From the NCBI GenBank assembly GCA_036399695.1, contig DASWMP010000354.1, positions 1 through 24,789 on the forward strand: a DNA stretch of 24,789 bases, given 5' to 3'. A program made the translations under genes and the position numbers. Numbering within the stretch: the stretch's first letter is position 1; every line of letters starts with the position of its first letter. Below the pieces are notes generated by a model. It did not search any database and was not told where the DNA came from. It was given only the letters and a program-made list of their open reading frames with translations. This stretch comes from DASVEE01 sp036399695 (GTDB lineage: Bacteria; Acidobacteriota; Thermoanaerobaculia; Gp7-AA8). Positions 7,135-14,642 of the stretch are shown one piece after another.

Positions 7135-7710
7135 TCATTTGGGCGATACCCATGGCCAGGCGGTGAGGCCGGCGTTCAGCGGATTGGCCGCGATGTAGTT
7201 GGTGGTGGTACCGAGATCGCGGTGGTCGCGGATGATGCGGTCCCAGTATTCGCGTGCCCAGACGGGTCCGGTGCGACGCAGGACTTTGTTGATCTGCTTC
7301 GCAGTGTAGGACTTCCATGAGTGCAGGAGGTCGTGGAGGTGGATGTCATCGAACGGCTCGACGAGGACGTGGACGTGGTTCGGCATGACGCACCACGCGA
7401 AAAGGCGGTAGCGGGTGTCGGCGAAGTGCTGTAGGGCTTCCGCCACGATCCCAGCGGCTCTGGCGTTCAGCAGGTAACAGGCGCCATGAAGGCGGTGCAG
7501 TTCCGACTCGAGTTGCTGTTCGAGCGGCTCATTACCTCGCGCCTTTTCGTCGAGAAGGCGCTGTTCGACGTGTGCCGGCAGTGAGTCGGCCAGTCGCCAG
7601 GTGACTGAGTACGCTGCACCAGGGAGCTCCCAGTGTGGCATGTAGCCGCGGTGACGGATTCTGAGCTGGCTGTACTTTTGGTAGGGGAGTAACCCCTTAG
7701 GTCCCGGCAT
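7135..7710 (-). CDS. REP-associated tyrosine transposase (RAYT), Y1/HUH family
   Basis: This 191-aa single-domain Y1 transposase is related to IS200/IS605 TnpA. The metal-binding HUH motif is in MPNHVHVLVEP (His 112 and 114), WDRIIRDHRD is at 156-165, and the catalytic Tyr is in TTNYIAANP (Y172). The N-terminal GYMPHWELPGAAYSVTWRL is typical of RAYTs. RAYTs cut and join single-stranded DNA at REP-type hairpins and are usually domesticated single-copy genes without insertion-sequence ends. A perfect 8-bp hairpin lies about 110 bp upstream (7817-7835). The gene is in the opposite orientation to the EVE-macro group and converges on it. The ATG at 7710 gives the complete domain. Confidence 0.93.
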   Translation of the reverse strand: MPGPKGLLPYQKYSQLRIRHRGYMPHWELPGAAYSVTWRLADSLPAHVEQRLLDEKARGNEPLEQQLESELHRLHGACYLLNARAAGIVAEALQHFADTRYRLFAWCVMPNHVHVLVEPFDDIHLHDLLHSWKSYTAKQINKVLRRTGPVWAREYWDRIIRDHRDLGTTTNYIAANPLNAGLTAWPWVSPK

Positions 7711-7852
7711 ATTCGTGGCCGAGAGAGGTACGCGAGCGGAGCCGGGCGTGTGGAGCGCCGTCGGTAGTGTACCTCGGCACGCTTCAGGGAGTTAGCAACA
7801 TGGCGTCGGTGCGATTCGCCGGCAGGATGCCGGCGTGGCGTTGCGGCGGGCT
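7711..7852. other. RAYT upstream region with REP-like hairpin
   Basis: This spacer lies between the RAYT start and the PL8 stop. It holds a perfect hairpin at 7817-7835: CGCCGGCA, loop GGA, TGCCGGCG. Otherwise it is GC-rich without a visible gene. The hairpin could serve both as the RAYT substrate and as a transcription stop for the lyase gene. Confidence 0.6.
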
Positions 7853-10075
7853 TTACCGTCCCGTTGCGCGACGCTTCGGGATCACCAGCGACTCCAGCGC
7901 TACCGTCGTCGTCTTGCCGCCCGCCTTCGGGATCTCCACCACCGTGGAGCGGACGCCGGCGGTGGCTTTGGCGCCGGTGGCGCGCCAGCGGCCGGGGATG
8001 GTGAGGCGGACGATGCCGGTTGCGGCGCCGTTCGGGTCGGCGGCGGAGAGGGTCATGGTGCGGCCGTTCGCGGAGGTCGTGAGGTAGACGACGGCGGCGG
8101 CGTCGGACTGGATGCCGTCGACCGAGGTCGCGGACCAGAAGACGATGCCGAGGGACTGGTCGCGGAGGTCGCGGACGGCGGAGACCTGGGCGGTGTTGGC
8201 GAGGATGCTCAGCGGGCGCGAGGCGGCCCAGGTGCGCATGGCGCTCGGGCTCACGTTCGGGACGAGCACGTACTCGGCGGTGGCGTTCATTGGCGACGTG
8301 CCGTGGTCGATGTACGTGGTGACGAAGGTGCGGGAGTGCTGGGTCGTATCTGAGGAACCGCCGAGCGCCGCCCAGGTGCCGGTGCGGGTCTCGCGGACCG
8401 TCTGCGCGGCCTGCCCCGTCGGGTACCAGGTTCCGACGTTCTCGAGCACGTTCCAGTCGGAGCCGGACGTCACCTGCGAAGCGTTGTTCAGCAGCGGCCA
8501 CTGGTTGACGATCGTCTCGACGCGGTTGCCGGCCGGCGAGGTGATGCTGTTCGTGAGGAAGACGATGGCGTCGTCGAAGAAGAAGAACGACTTGCGGGCG
8601 AAGAGCGTCGAGTTCAGGGGGGACAGCTCCATTGCCGAGACGCCGTTGCGGCCGTCTCCGGTGCCGCCGGCGAAGGCGCGGGTGCCGTAGCCGTACGTCG
8701 CGTCTGCGGTGCTCGGCTTCTGCTCGACTGTCGTGCCGGGAAGGCGTGTCCAGTCGAAGGCGGGCCAGATGTTGCGGCCGAAGTATTCGTCGCCGCGGAG
8801 CACGAGGTAGAAGCGGCCGTCCGACTGGCGCGAGCCGCGGACGTTCTCGTCGTTCGTGCTCTCGCCCGACTTCGTGCGCGTCGAGAACATCTTCACTGAC
8901 GCGTACCAGCCGTTGCGGCGGTGCACCGTGTAATCGGAGTTGAAGTAGTGGCGATGCCCTTCCGGCCAGGCCGGGGTCCAGCGGGCGCGCTCGGTGATGG
9001 CCGCAAGGCCGGCCAGCTCAGTCGGCAGGCCCCAGTTCCAGGTCTGCAGCATGCGGGCGGCGGCGGCGCGGATCTCCATGGCGCGGGGGGAGTCGAACTG
9101 CGACGCCTGCAGCAGCGCGGCGATGCCGTTGTAGCCGGTGGTCGATTCGCGGGCCACTTCGCGGCTGATCACCGAGACGTCGAAGTAGTTGCCGTAGAGC
9201 GACCAGGCCACGCCGTCGGCGACGTAGTCGCTGAAGGCCGCGAGCGATACCGGCGGCAGGCCGTATTGCGTGCCGCGGGTGAAGAGGGCGTACTTGGCGA
9301 CGTCGTTGGCGAACGAGCCGCCGTAGCCGCCGGTGTAGAGCTGCGCACCGTGCTGGTGGAACGAGGCGTCGCTCTTGATCCCTTCGCCGGTGGTCGGCAG
9401 CGTGACCTTGGCCATGGCGTCGCGGACGAGCGCCAGGCGCGCGACATCATCCTTGAGCAGCGCGAGGCAGAGGTGGGTGTACGAGGACCAGACGAGGTTC
9501 TGTCCCGTCGGGACCGGGCCGACGATGCCGCGTCCGGTCGGGGAGCTGCCGATGCGGGTGCTGAGCGCGAGCACGAGGTCGTCGTAGATCTTGGGATCGA
9601 CGTCCCCCCGCATCAGGACGAGCGTGGGAGCGAGGTCGAGCGGAATGCCGATGGTCCAGAACCACCAGTTGCCGAGGGGGAGGACCGTGGCGCCGTAGAA
9701 GTTGCGGGTGTAGCCGAGCGCCGACTCGATCTGTGTGCGCAGCATGGGGTTGCCGTGGAGCGCCTGCCCGGGGGTGCGGTAGGCCTTGGCCATGATGATG
9801 AGGCGGCGCGAGTGCTCCCAGGGGGACCAGCCGCCGTCCGGCCTCTCGGTGTAATTGATGTCGTTCCAGCTTCCGTCGCTGAGGAGGAAGCCCGGAGCCG
9901 TCACCTGACGGGCTTGGCTCTCGAGGCCGCCGATGGCGTCGCGCATGCGCGGAGCCGTGCGATCGGCGCCACCTGCCGTGTAATAGTCGACGAAGTTCTG
10001 GCGGACGACGTCGATGTCCGCTGCGGACGCGGCCGTGGCGACAAGGGAGAGGACGAGGGCACCGAGGAATCGCAC
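7853..10075 (-). CDS. Secreted polysaccharide lyase family 8 (hyaluronate/chondroitin/xanthan lyase-like)
   Basis: This 740-aa protein starts at a GTG at 10075. The signal peptide is MRFLGALVLSLVATAASA, cut before ADID. An alpha/alpha-toroid domain (about 20-370) carries the PL8 active site: NWWFWTIGIP at 136-145 (Asn), DASFHQHGAQLYTGGYG at 236-252 (catalytic His 242 and Tyr 251), and an Arg pair in VISREVARES. Beta-sandwich domains follow, with the HYFNSDYTVHRR and SGESTNDENVRGS region typical of PL8. The family cleaves uronic-acid-containing polysaccharides by beta-elimination. Which one cannot be told. No lipobox is seen, so it is probably periplasmic or secreted. It stands alone, without neighbouring sugar-transport or sulfatase genes. 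Confidence 0.93.
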   Translation of the reverse strand: MRFLGALVLSLVATAASAADIDVVRQNFVDYYTAGGADRTAPRMRDAIGGLESQARQVTAPGFLLSDGSWNDINYTERPDGGWSPWEHSRRLIIMAKAYRTPGQALHGNPMLRTQIESALGYTRNFYGATVLPLGNWWFWTIGIPLDLAPTLVLMRGDVDPKIYDDLVLALSTRIGSSPTGRGIVGPVPTGQNLVWSSYTHLCLALLKDDVARLALVRDAMAKVTLPTTGEGIKSDASFHQHGAQLYTGGYGGSFANDVAKYALFTRGTQYGLPPVSLAAFSDYVADGVAWSLYGNYFDVSVISREVARESTTGYNGIAALLQASQFDSPRAMEIRAAAARMLQTWNWGLPTELAGLAAITERARWTPAWPEGHRHYFNSDYTVHRRNGWYASVKMFSTRTKSGESTNDENVRGSRQSDGRFYLVLRGDEYFGRNIWPAFDWTRLPGTTVEQKPSTADATYGYGTRAFAGGTGDGRNGVSAMELSPLNSTLFARKSFFFFDDAIVFLTNSITSPAGNRVETIVNQWPLLNNASQVTSGSDWNVLENVGTWYPTGQAAQTVRETRTGTWAALGGSSDTTQHSRTFVTTYIDHGTSPMNATAEYVLVPNVSPSAMRTWAASRPLSILANTAQVSAVRDLRDQSLGIVFWSATSVDGIQSDAAAVVYLTTSANGRTMTLSAADPNGAATGIVRLTIPGRWRATGAKATAGVRSTVVEIPKAGGKTTTVALESLVIPKRRATGR

Positions 10076-10125
10076 GATTGTCCGAATAAGTGTGTCGGGC
10101 GCTACCGGTATTCCGGAAGTGCAAG

Positions 10126-10138
10126 ACGCTCGAAGCGT
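10126..10138 (-). terminator. Weak hairpin after the ABC permease gene
   Basis: ACGCT, loop CGA, AGCGT lies 2-15 nt beyond the permease stop. The stem is short and lacks a T-run, so a terminator role is only possible. Confidence 0.25.
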
Positions 10139-10140
10139 TG

Positions 10141-11775
10141 CTACTGCCCTCCGACCGTTTCCTCCTGGATGTCGAGCTTCTCGAACTGCGTGGCGAGCAG
10201 CTTCACGCCCAGCCAGACTTCGACGACGAGGAGCGCCACGGCGGGCATGATGGCCACGGCGTAGAAGGCGGGGCCGGAGGCGACCCGCGAGGCGACGATG
10301 AACCCGATCGTCCCGACGATCCCGGCGGGCGCCAGCACCAGGGCCAGGAAGACGAAATTCGCGACGATGCCGAGGAGGCGCTGGCCGGTCATCACGAGCC
10401 CGCGCTGGTCCTCCTTCGACCGGACGATCCAGGCGGGGAAGTAGAGCGGGACGGCATTCCGGAGGACGAGCTGCGCCGCCGAGACCGGAATGGCGAAGAG
10501 CAGGGCGATGACGAAGATCTCCGGGCGGGCCAGCGCCGCGATCTTGCCGCTGGCGTGCGAGAGCAGGACCCCGGCAGCCGTCAGCATGGCGATCTCCATC
10601 GACGCCACGACGGCCAGCGGCGCCGCCAGCTCACCGATGACGAGCCGGTCGGGGCGCACCGGCCAGCTCTTGAGCAGCTCCAGGCGCGGCAGGTCGAGCC
10701 GGAAGTCCTGCTGGAACAGTGCGGTGCCGAGGAGCGGGAAGCCGGCACAGACGACGAGCGCGCAGATGGCCATGGCATCCCGCACAGAAGCGTCGGTGCT
10801 GTGGAACGACTGGAAGAGGAAGGCGCCGAACAGCAGGCCCATGATCAGTATCCAGGGCGAGGAGATCCGCATCGCCGCGATCATGTTCTTCCAGAGGATC
10901 GCCACCTCCGGCGGCACCCGGTCGCGCAGGCGGAACAGCGGCGGAAAGCGGCGGATCGACATCGTGGCGCCGCTGTTCCGGTTCTGCATCCGCTCGCGCA
11001 ACGACGCCCGCGCCTGCGAGGCGGTCATCGCCAGCTCCTCGAACGGGACGCGCAGCCGCGAGGCGGCGAAGAAGAGGAGCGCGGCAAAGGCCGCGACGCC
11101 GCTCCAGGAGAGGGCCACGGAGCTGACGCTGGTCGCGAACAGCGCCTGCGCGAAGAGCCCGGGGATGAAGAGGATCGCCCGCACCGCCGGCTCATCGAGG
11201 CCGCCGCCCGCGGCGAAGTCGTACCAGACCAGCCATCCGACGATGCCGGCCAGCGCGGCGCCAATGAGCCCCTGCACGAGCGGATGAATGCCGGCGCGGC
11301 GCAGCCGCGGACGCGCCAGGGCCACGAACGTCATGTAGATGTTGAGCGCGTTCACCACCAGCCAGAGCCCCACGACGTGACCGTTCGGGAGGCGGAAGAG
11401 GGAGAGGATGACAATGGTCAGGAGGACCTGCGGCTGCGCGCGCAGCAGTTTGTAGAAGAGGATCTGCGCGCGGCTGAGCGGCCCGGTGAAGAGGAACTGC
11501 TGCTCCCCTTCGCTGAACTCGAGCGCCGAGTGACCCGGCAGGAGCCAGGCCAGCAGGAGGATGGCGAGAGGCAAGAGGCTCAGGACCTCCGTCGGGACCT
11601 GGGAAAAGGTCACAGCCCGGCGTCCCGGACCGCCCGGGCGGAAGAAGAGGAAGCCGAAGTAGCCGATGGCAACAAGGAAGGAGATCAGATAGCGGGGATT
11701 CTTCAGCCGCCGCGCGCGCCAGACGATGCGGTTGATCCAGGAGCGGATGGTGACGAAGAGGAACGCGCGGATCAC
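10141..11775 (-). CDS. ABC exporter membrane subunit
   Basis: This 544-aa integral membrane protein has roughly ten or more hydrophobic helices (for example YLISFLVAIGYFGFLFF, LLPLAILLLAWLLPG, IVGTIGFIVA). Two halves are joined by a charged segment (RASLRERMQNRN...PPLFRLRDR), as in the 'putative ABC exporter' permease families. FSEGEQQFLFTGPLSRAQIL, near the first third, is a recognisable conserved loop. I chose the GTG at 11775 because it overlaps the ATPase stop (GTGA). The frame extends further upstream, but inside the ATPase gene. Together with the ATPase it should form an ABC-2-like exporter in the inner membrane. The substrate is unknown. It is the last gene of this unit. Confidence 0.87.
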   Translation of the reverse strand: MIRAFLFVTIRSWINRIVWRARRLKNPRYLISFLVAIGYFGFLFFRPGGPGRRAVTFSQVPTEVLSLLPLAILLLAWLLPGHSALEFSEGEQQFLFTGPLSRAQILFYKLLRAQPQVLLTIVILSLFRLPNGHVVGLWLVVNALNIYMTFVALARPRLRRAGIHPLVQGLIGAALAGIVGWLVWYDFAAGGGLDEPAVRAILFIPGLFAQALFATSVSSVALSWSGVAAFAALLFFAASRLRVPFEELAMTASQARASLRERMQNRNSGATMSIRRFPPLFRLRDRVPPEVAILWKNMIAAMRISSPWILIMGLLFGAFLFQSFHSTDASVRDAMAICALVVCAGFPLLGTALFQQDFRLDLPRLELLKSWPVRPDRLVIGELAAPLAVVASMEIAMLTAAGVLLSHASGKIAALARPEIFVIALLFAIPVSAAQLVLRNAVPLYFPAWIVRSKEDQRGLVMTGQRLLGIVANFVFLALVLAPAGIVGTIGFIVASRVASGPAFYAVAIMPAVALLVVEVWLGVKLLATQFEKLDIQEETVGGQ

Positions 11776-12512
11776 GCCTGTTTCTCCGTGATCTGCAGGA
11801 AGGCCTCTTCGAGGGAGACGTTGCCCCGTCCCTGGGCGATCTGCCATTTGAGGTCGTCACTGGTGCCGTACGCCACCCGCTTTCCACCCTGGATGACGAG
11901 GATCCGGTCGCACAGTTCCTCGACCAGATGCAGGAGGTGGGAGCTGAGGATCACGGCCGCGCCGGCCGCGGCACGCCGGGAGATCGATTCCTTCATCCGC
12001 CGGATCCCGAGCGGATCGAGCCCGGTCAGCGGCTCGTCGAAGATCAGCACGTCGGGCGAGTGGATGAATCCGCAGGCAATCATGAGCTTCTGCTTCATCC
12101 CGCGCGACAGCTCGGAGGGCAGCGACTTGCGTTTGTCGAGCAGTTCCAGCTCGCTCAGCAGCGGCTCGATCTGCGCACGGAAGCCTTCCACGCGATAGAG
12201 CGCGCCGGTGAACTCGAGGTGCTCGGCGACGGTGAGGTAGTCGAAGAGGCGAGGCTCGTCGGGAAGGAACGCGAGCCGCCGTTTGGCGTCGACGCCGTCG
12301 GTCTGGATATCGAAGCCGCCGATGCGCACCTGGCCCTCCGTCGGTTGATGAATCCCGCCGAGCGCCCGCAGCGTGGTGGTCTTGCCAGCCCCATTGGGCC
12401 CGACCAGCCCAAGGATCTCGCCCGGGGCGACGGAGAACGAAAGGTCGGAGACGGCCGTGAAGGAGCCGTAAAGTTTCGTGAAGGAGATGACCTCGACAGC
12501 CGGCACTTGCAT
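11772..12512 (-). CDS. ABC transporter ATP-binding protein
   Basis: This 246-aa ATPase has complete nucleotide-binding motifs: Walker A GPNGAGKTT at 38-46, Q-loop region FLPDEPRLFDYLTV near 82, signature ELSRGMKQK at 134-142, Walker B VLIFDEPLTGLDP at 155-167, and switch His in SSHLLHLVEEL. It belongs to the ABC-2/multidrug exporter group (CcmA-like). The C-terminus overlaps the permease start by 4 nt, and the pair forms a minimal exporter operon. The ATG at 12512 lies only 6 nt after a TAACAT hexamer, and a G-quadruplex-forming stretch lies immediately upstream, so initiation here may be leaderless. Confidence 0.95.
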   Translation of the reverse strand: MQVPAVEVISFTKLYGSFTAVSDLSFSVAPGEILGLVGPNGAGKTTTLRALGGIHQPTEGQVRIGGFDIQTDGVDAKRRLAFLPDEPRLFDYLTVAEHLEFTGALYRVEGFRAQIEPLLSELELLDKRKSLPSELSRGMKQKLMIACGFIHSPDVLIFDEPLTGLDPLGIRRMKESISRRAAAGAAVILSSHLLHLVEELCDRILVIQGGKRVAYGTSDDLKWQIAQGRGNVSLEEAFLQITEKQA

Positions 12513-12518
12513 GTGCGG

Positions 12519-12524
12519 ATGTTA
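12519..12524 (-). promoter_or_regulatory. Putative -10 hexamer TAACAT for the ABC ATPase gene
   Basis: TAACAT on the minus strand ends 6 nt before the ATG at 12512. There is no Shine-Dalgarno between. Upstream is the G-rich tract, so no -35 element can be recognised. Confidence 0.4.
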
Positions 12525-12525
12525 C

Positions 12526-12569
12526 GGGGGATTGGGGGTGGGGTTGGGGATTGGGTGTGCTGGGGCGGG
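12526..12569 (+). other. G-quadruplex-forming motif
   Basis: The plus strand has seven G-runs in 44 nt: 12526-12530 (5 G), 12534-12538 (5), 12540-12543 (4), 12546-12549 (4), 12553-12555 (3), 12562-12565 (4) and 12567-12569 (3), with loops of 1-6 nt. This is an unusually strong quadruplex pattern, on the template strand just upstream of the exporter operon. Confidence 0.8.
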
Positions 12570-12601
12570 ATTTTTCGGGTTTCTTTAGGTGAACCGTTGT
12601 T

Positions 12602-12687
12602 GGTTTTTGGTTGTTGGTTTTTGGTGGGGTTACCGCCACCGTCATCCGCGCCGCTCACCAACAACCCAAAACCAACAACCAAAAACC
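12602..12687. repeat. ACCAAMA heptamer hairpin
   Basis: The 20-bp arm at 12602-12621 is a perfect inverted match of 12668-12687. Both sides extend imperfectly with the same 7-bp words (ACCAAAA and ACCAACA). It lies between the cold-shock terminator and the ABC operon start. Confidence 0.85.
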
Positions 12688-12696
12688 AGCCTCAAA

Positions 12697-12728
12697 GCAA
12701 AAAGGACGGCGCTCTCCGCGCCGTCCTT
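12697..12728 (-). terminator. Rho-independent terminator of the cold-shock gene
   Basis: A perfect 11-bp stem (12702-12712 with 12718-12728, AAGGACGGCGC) has a 5-nt loop and is followed on the minus strand by a short T-run (positions 12703-12699). It begins about 25 nt after the csp stop codon. Confidence 0.88.
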
Positions 12729-12753
12729 CGTAGTGATTCGCTAGGGGTCGTAC

Positions 12754-12957
12754 TCAGATTACGTTGACATTCGCGGCCTGCAGGCCCTTCGGGCCCTGGA
12801 CCAGGTCGAATTCAACCGCCGCGCCTTCGGGAAGCGTGCGGAAGCCCTTCGACTGAATGGCGCTGAAATGAACGAAGACGTCTTCGCCGCCGTCCATCGT
12901 GATGAAGCCAAAACCTTTCGCGTCGTTGAACCACTTGACTTTGCCGGTGCTACGCAT
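12754..12957 (-). CDS. csp: Cold-shock protein (CspA family)
   Basis: This 67-aa single cold-shock domain is full length for the family. MRSTGKVKWFNDAKGFGFI contains RNP1 (KGFGFI, 14-19), DVFVHF (26-31) is RNP2, and it ends GPKGLQAANVNVI. It is an RNA/ssDNA-binding chaperone in the cytoplasm. A good Shine-Dalgarno (AGGAGA at 12968-12973, minus strand) stands 10 nt before the ATG. The gene is monocistronic, with its own strong terminator and a long upstream region shared with the divergent thioredoxin-like gene, which leaves room for a structured cold-shock leader. No promoter could be fixed on the minus strand. Confidence 0.97.
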   Translation of the reverse strand: MRSTGKVKWFNDAKGFGFITMDGGEDVFVHFSAIQSKGFRTLPEGAAVEFDLVQGPKGLQAANVNVI

Positions 12958-13046
12958 TTCCTGGAAATCTCCTTCTGCTTCTCTCTCCGCATGAACGCAG
13001 TGATGGCACTGTTACCACTTTCCCGGTCCATTCAGAGTCGCGTGGT

Positions 13047-13075
13047 TTGCGCAACTATGGTTACTCACATATAAT
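13047..13075 (+). promoter_or_regulatory. Sigma-70-like promoter for the thioredoxin-like gene
   Basis: TATAAT (13070-13075) lies 17 bp after a partial -35 TTGCGC (13047-13052). This would start transcription near 13082, about 50 nt before the ATG at 13134. The Shine-Dalgarno GGAGGT at 13122-13127 is 6 nt before the ATG. Confidence 0.6.
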
Positions 13076-13133
13076 TTCCGAACCTGTGAGGCAGATGTTT
13101 CGTCGAAACCTTCAGTAACACGGAGGTAATTCG

Positions 13134-14447
13134 ATGCGGACTCTGCTCCTCGCCCTGGCCCTCGTCTCGGCAACGTCCCCCCTTTTCTCCTCTTCCTCGC
13201 CGCGTGAATGGACCGACTCCACGCGCGATGTGTGGCTCGACGGCAAGCTCGACCGAAGCGTGCAGACGCTCTCCTCGACGGCGCCGCGCATGCTGGCGAT
13301 CGTCTGCGGCGAAGAGGTCGTGATCCTCGACAGCGACGCGAAGAGCGTCTCCCGCGCGAAGAAGGCCGACTTCACCTTCACCGCCGACCGGACGAAAGCG
13401 ACGTCCGCGGAGCTCCCCCGCGACGCCGTGGCGCCATTGGCGCGGCCGGACGGCTCGACCTATTTCGCCCAGGTGGACGGCAAGGCCATCCTCGTCACCG
13501 CGCACCAGAGCCCCTCCGGCGCGATGACGGTCGAGCAACTCTGGGAGACGGTCCCGGTGTGGCGCTCCATTGCCGACGCGTACAAGCCGGACGACAAGAC
13601 GATCGCCCGCTTGCGCGCCATCACCGAGCCGGTGCGGCTGCAGGTCGTCATGGCTACCTGGTGCGGCGACAGCAAGTACCACGTGCCGCGCCTGCTGCGC
13701 GCCCTGGAGCTGGCGGACAATCCGAACGTCATCGTGGAGCTGATCGGCGTCGGCCCCGACTTCACGACACCGATGGACGTCGTGCAGAAGGAGCACATCA
13801 CGAACGTGCCGATGGTGATCGTGCGTCGCGGTGACCGGGAGATCGGCCGCATGATCGAGACGCCCGCCGCCGCAACCACCGCTGACGAGATCGCGGACAT
13901 CGTCGCCGGCGAGCAGAAGCCGCACCCGGGACGCATCACCCGCCGTAACAAGCTCGTCGAAGGCACTTACGTCTGGCGCGGCCGGAACAAGGCGCGGGAG
14001 ACGTTCGAGCTGTACGACACGGAAAAAGAAGGGCTGGTCGCGCACAGTCTCATTCGCCGCGGCGCGGACACGATCGAAACGTGGGCCGCGCTCGACAAGG
14101 ATCGCCGACCCGTTTCCGCCGAGGTGACGTATCGCGTGGACGGGAAGCTGACGCGCGTCCGCAGCCGCCGCGATGGCGAGCGCTGGATCTCGGTCTCCCG
14201 CGGCGGCGACGGCGGGATCATCGAGCAGACTCTGATGGTGCCGGCTTCGTTTGTGACGCCGGCTACCGCGCTCTACGGTTACGCGTCCGGCGAGGCTTTC
14301 GTGATCCGAGACGATGTCCCGACAGGCATCGGCGCCATGTCGAAGGTCGACTTTCATGCAAAAACGCGTGATACCGACTTGCGTCTCCCGCAAATCGTGA
14401 AATTCGCCGACGGCTCCTCGCGACGGTTGACGTCGCTGCGAAGGTAG
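13134..14447 (+). CDS. Secreted thioredoxin-fold protein (WCGDS)
   Basis: This 437-aa protein has an N-terminal signal peptide (MRTLLLALALVSATSPLFSS). The central region (about 135-255) is a thioredoxin fold. VVMATWCGDSKYHVPRLLR has a single-cysteine WCGDS (176-180) in place of CxxC, and the cis-Pro loop is NVPMVIV (P226). The last ~180 residues are beta-rich and unrecognised (GTYVWRGRNKARETFELYD, then repeated short strands). A CxxS-type site favours isomerase-like, bacilliredoxin-like or non-redox roles rather than ordinary disulfide reduction. It probably acts in the periplasm. A strong Shine-Dalgarno and promoter precede it. It is monocistronic and followed by a long palindrome. Confidence 0.8.
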   Translation: MRTLLLALALVSATSPLFSSSSPREWTDSTRDVWLDGKLDRSVQTLSSTAPRMLAIVCGEEVVILDSDAKSVSRAKKADFTFTADRTKATSAELPRDAVAPLARPDGSTYFAQVDGKAILVTAHQSPSGAMTVEQLWETVPVWRSIADAYKPDDKTIARLRAITEPVRLQVVMATWCGDSKYHVPRLLRALELADNPNVIVELIGVGPDFTTPMDVVQKEHITNVPMVIVRRGDREIGRMIETPAAATTADEIADIVAGEQKPHPGRITRRNKLVEGTYVWRGRNKARETFELYDTEKEGLVAHSLIRRGADTIETWAALDKDRRPVSAEVTYRVDGKLTRVRSRRDGERWISVSRGGDGGIIEQTLMVPASFVTPATALYGYASGEAFVIRDDVPTGIGAMSKVDFHAKTRDTDLRLPQIVKFADGSSRRLTSLRR

Positions 14448-14451
14448 TGCG

Positions 14452-14638
14452 CTGGTTCACTGGGGATTGACCGGAAGCCTCCGGCGGGCGGCCACGGGCC
14501 GCAGCGCTGGTTGGCCAAGCCGCAGTCGACCCTACTGACTAACGTGTTGACTGCGAAGCCGTGCGCTGAGCCTGAGGCAACAAGCGCTGCGGCCCGTGGC
14601 CGCCCGCCGGAGGCGCCCCGTCATCCCCGGTGAACCAG
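14452..14638. repeat. 187-bp palindrome with perfect 32-bp inner arms
   Basis: Positions 14477-14508 are the exact reverse complement of 14583-14614 (32 of 32). Outside them the symmetry continues imperfectly from ctggttcac at 14452 to gtgaaccag at 14638. Inside the 74-nt loop a second hairpin pairs 14521-14530 with 14546-14555 (9 of 10). It lies between the convergent thioredoxin-like and nth genes. It could be a non-autonomous mobile palindrome, a bidirectional terminator or a structured RNA. Confidence 0.9.
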
Positions 14639-14642
14639 CTCG

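Noticed and set aside
8921..10264. Plus-strand frame of about 450 codons across the PL8 gene
   Set aside because: Antisense shadow. The minus strand has a signal peptide and the PL8 active site.
10090..12198. Long plus-strand frame of about 700 codons across the ABC exporter genes
   Set aside because: It has low-complexity composition rich in Arg, Glu and Asp, typical of the antisense of GC-rich genes. The opposite strand encodes clear ABC motifs.
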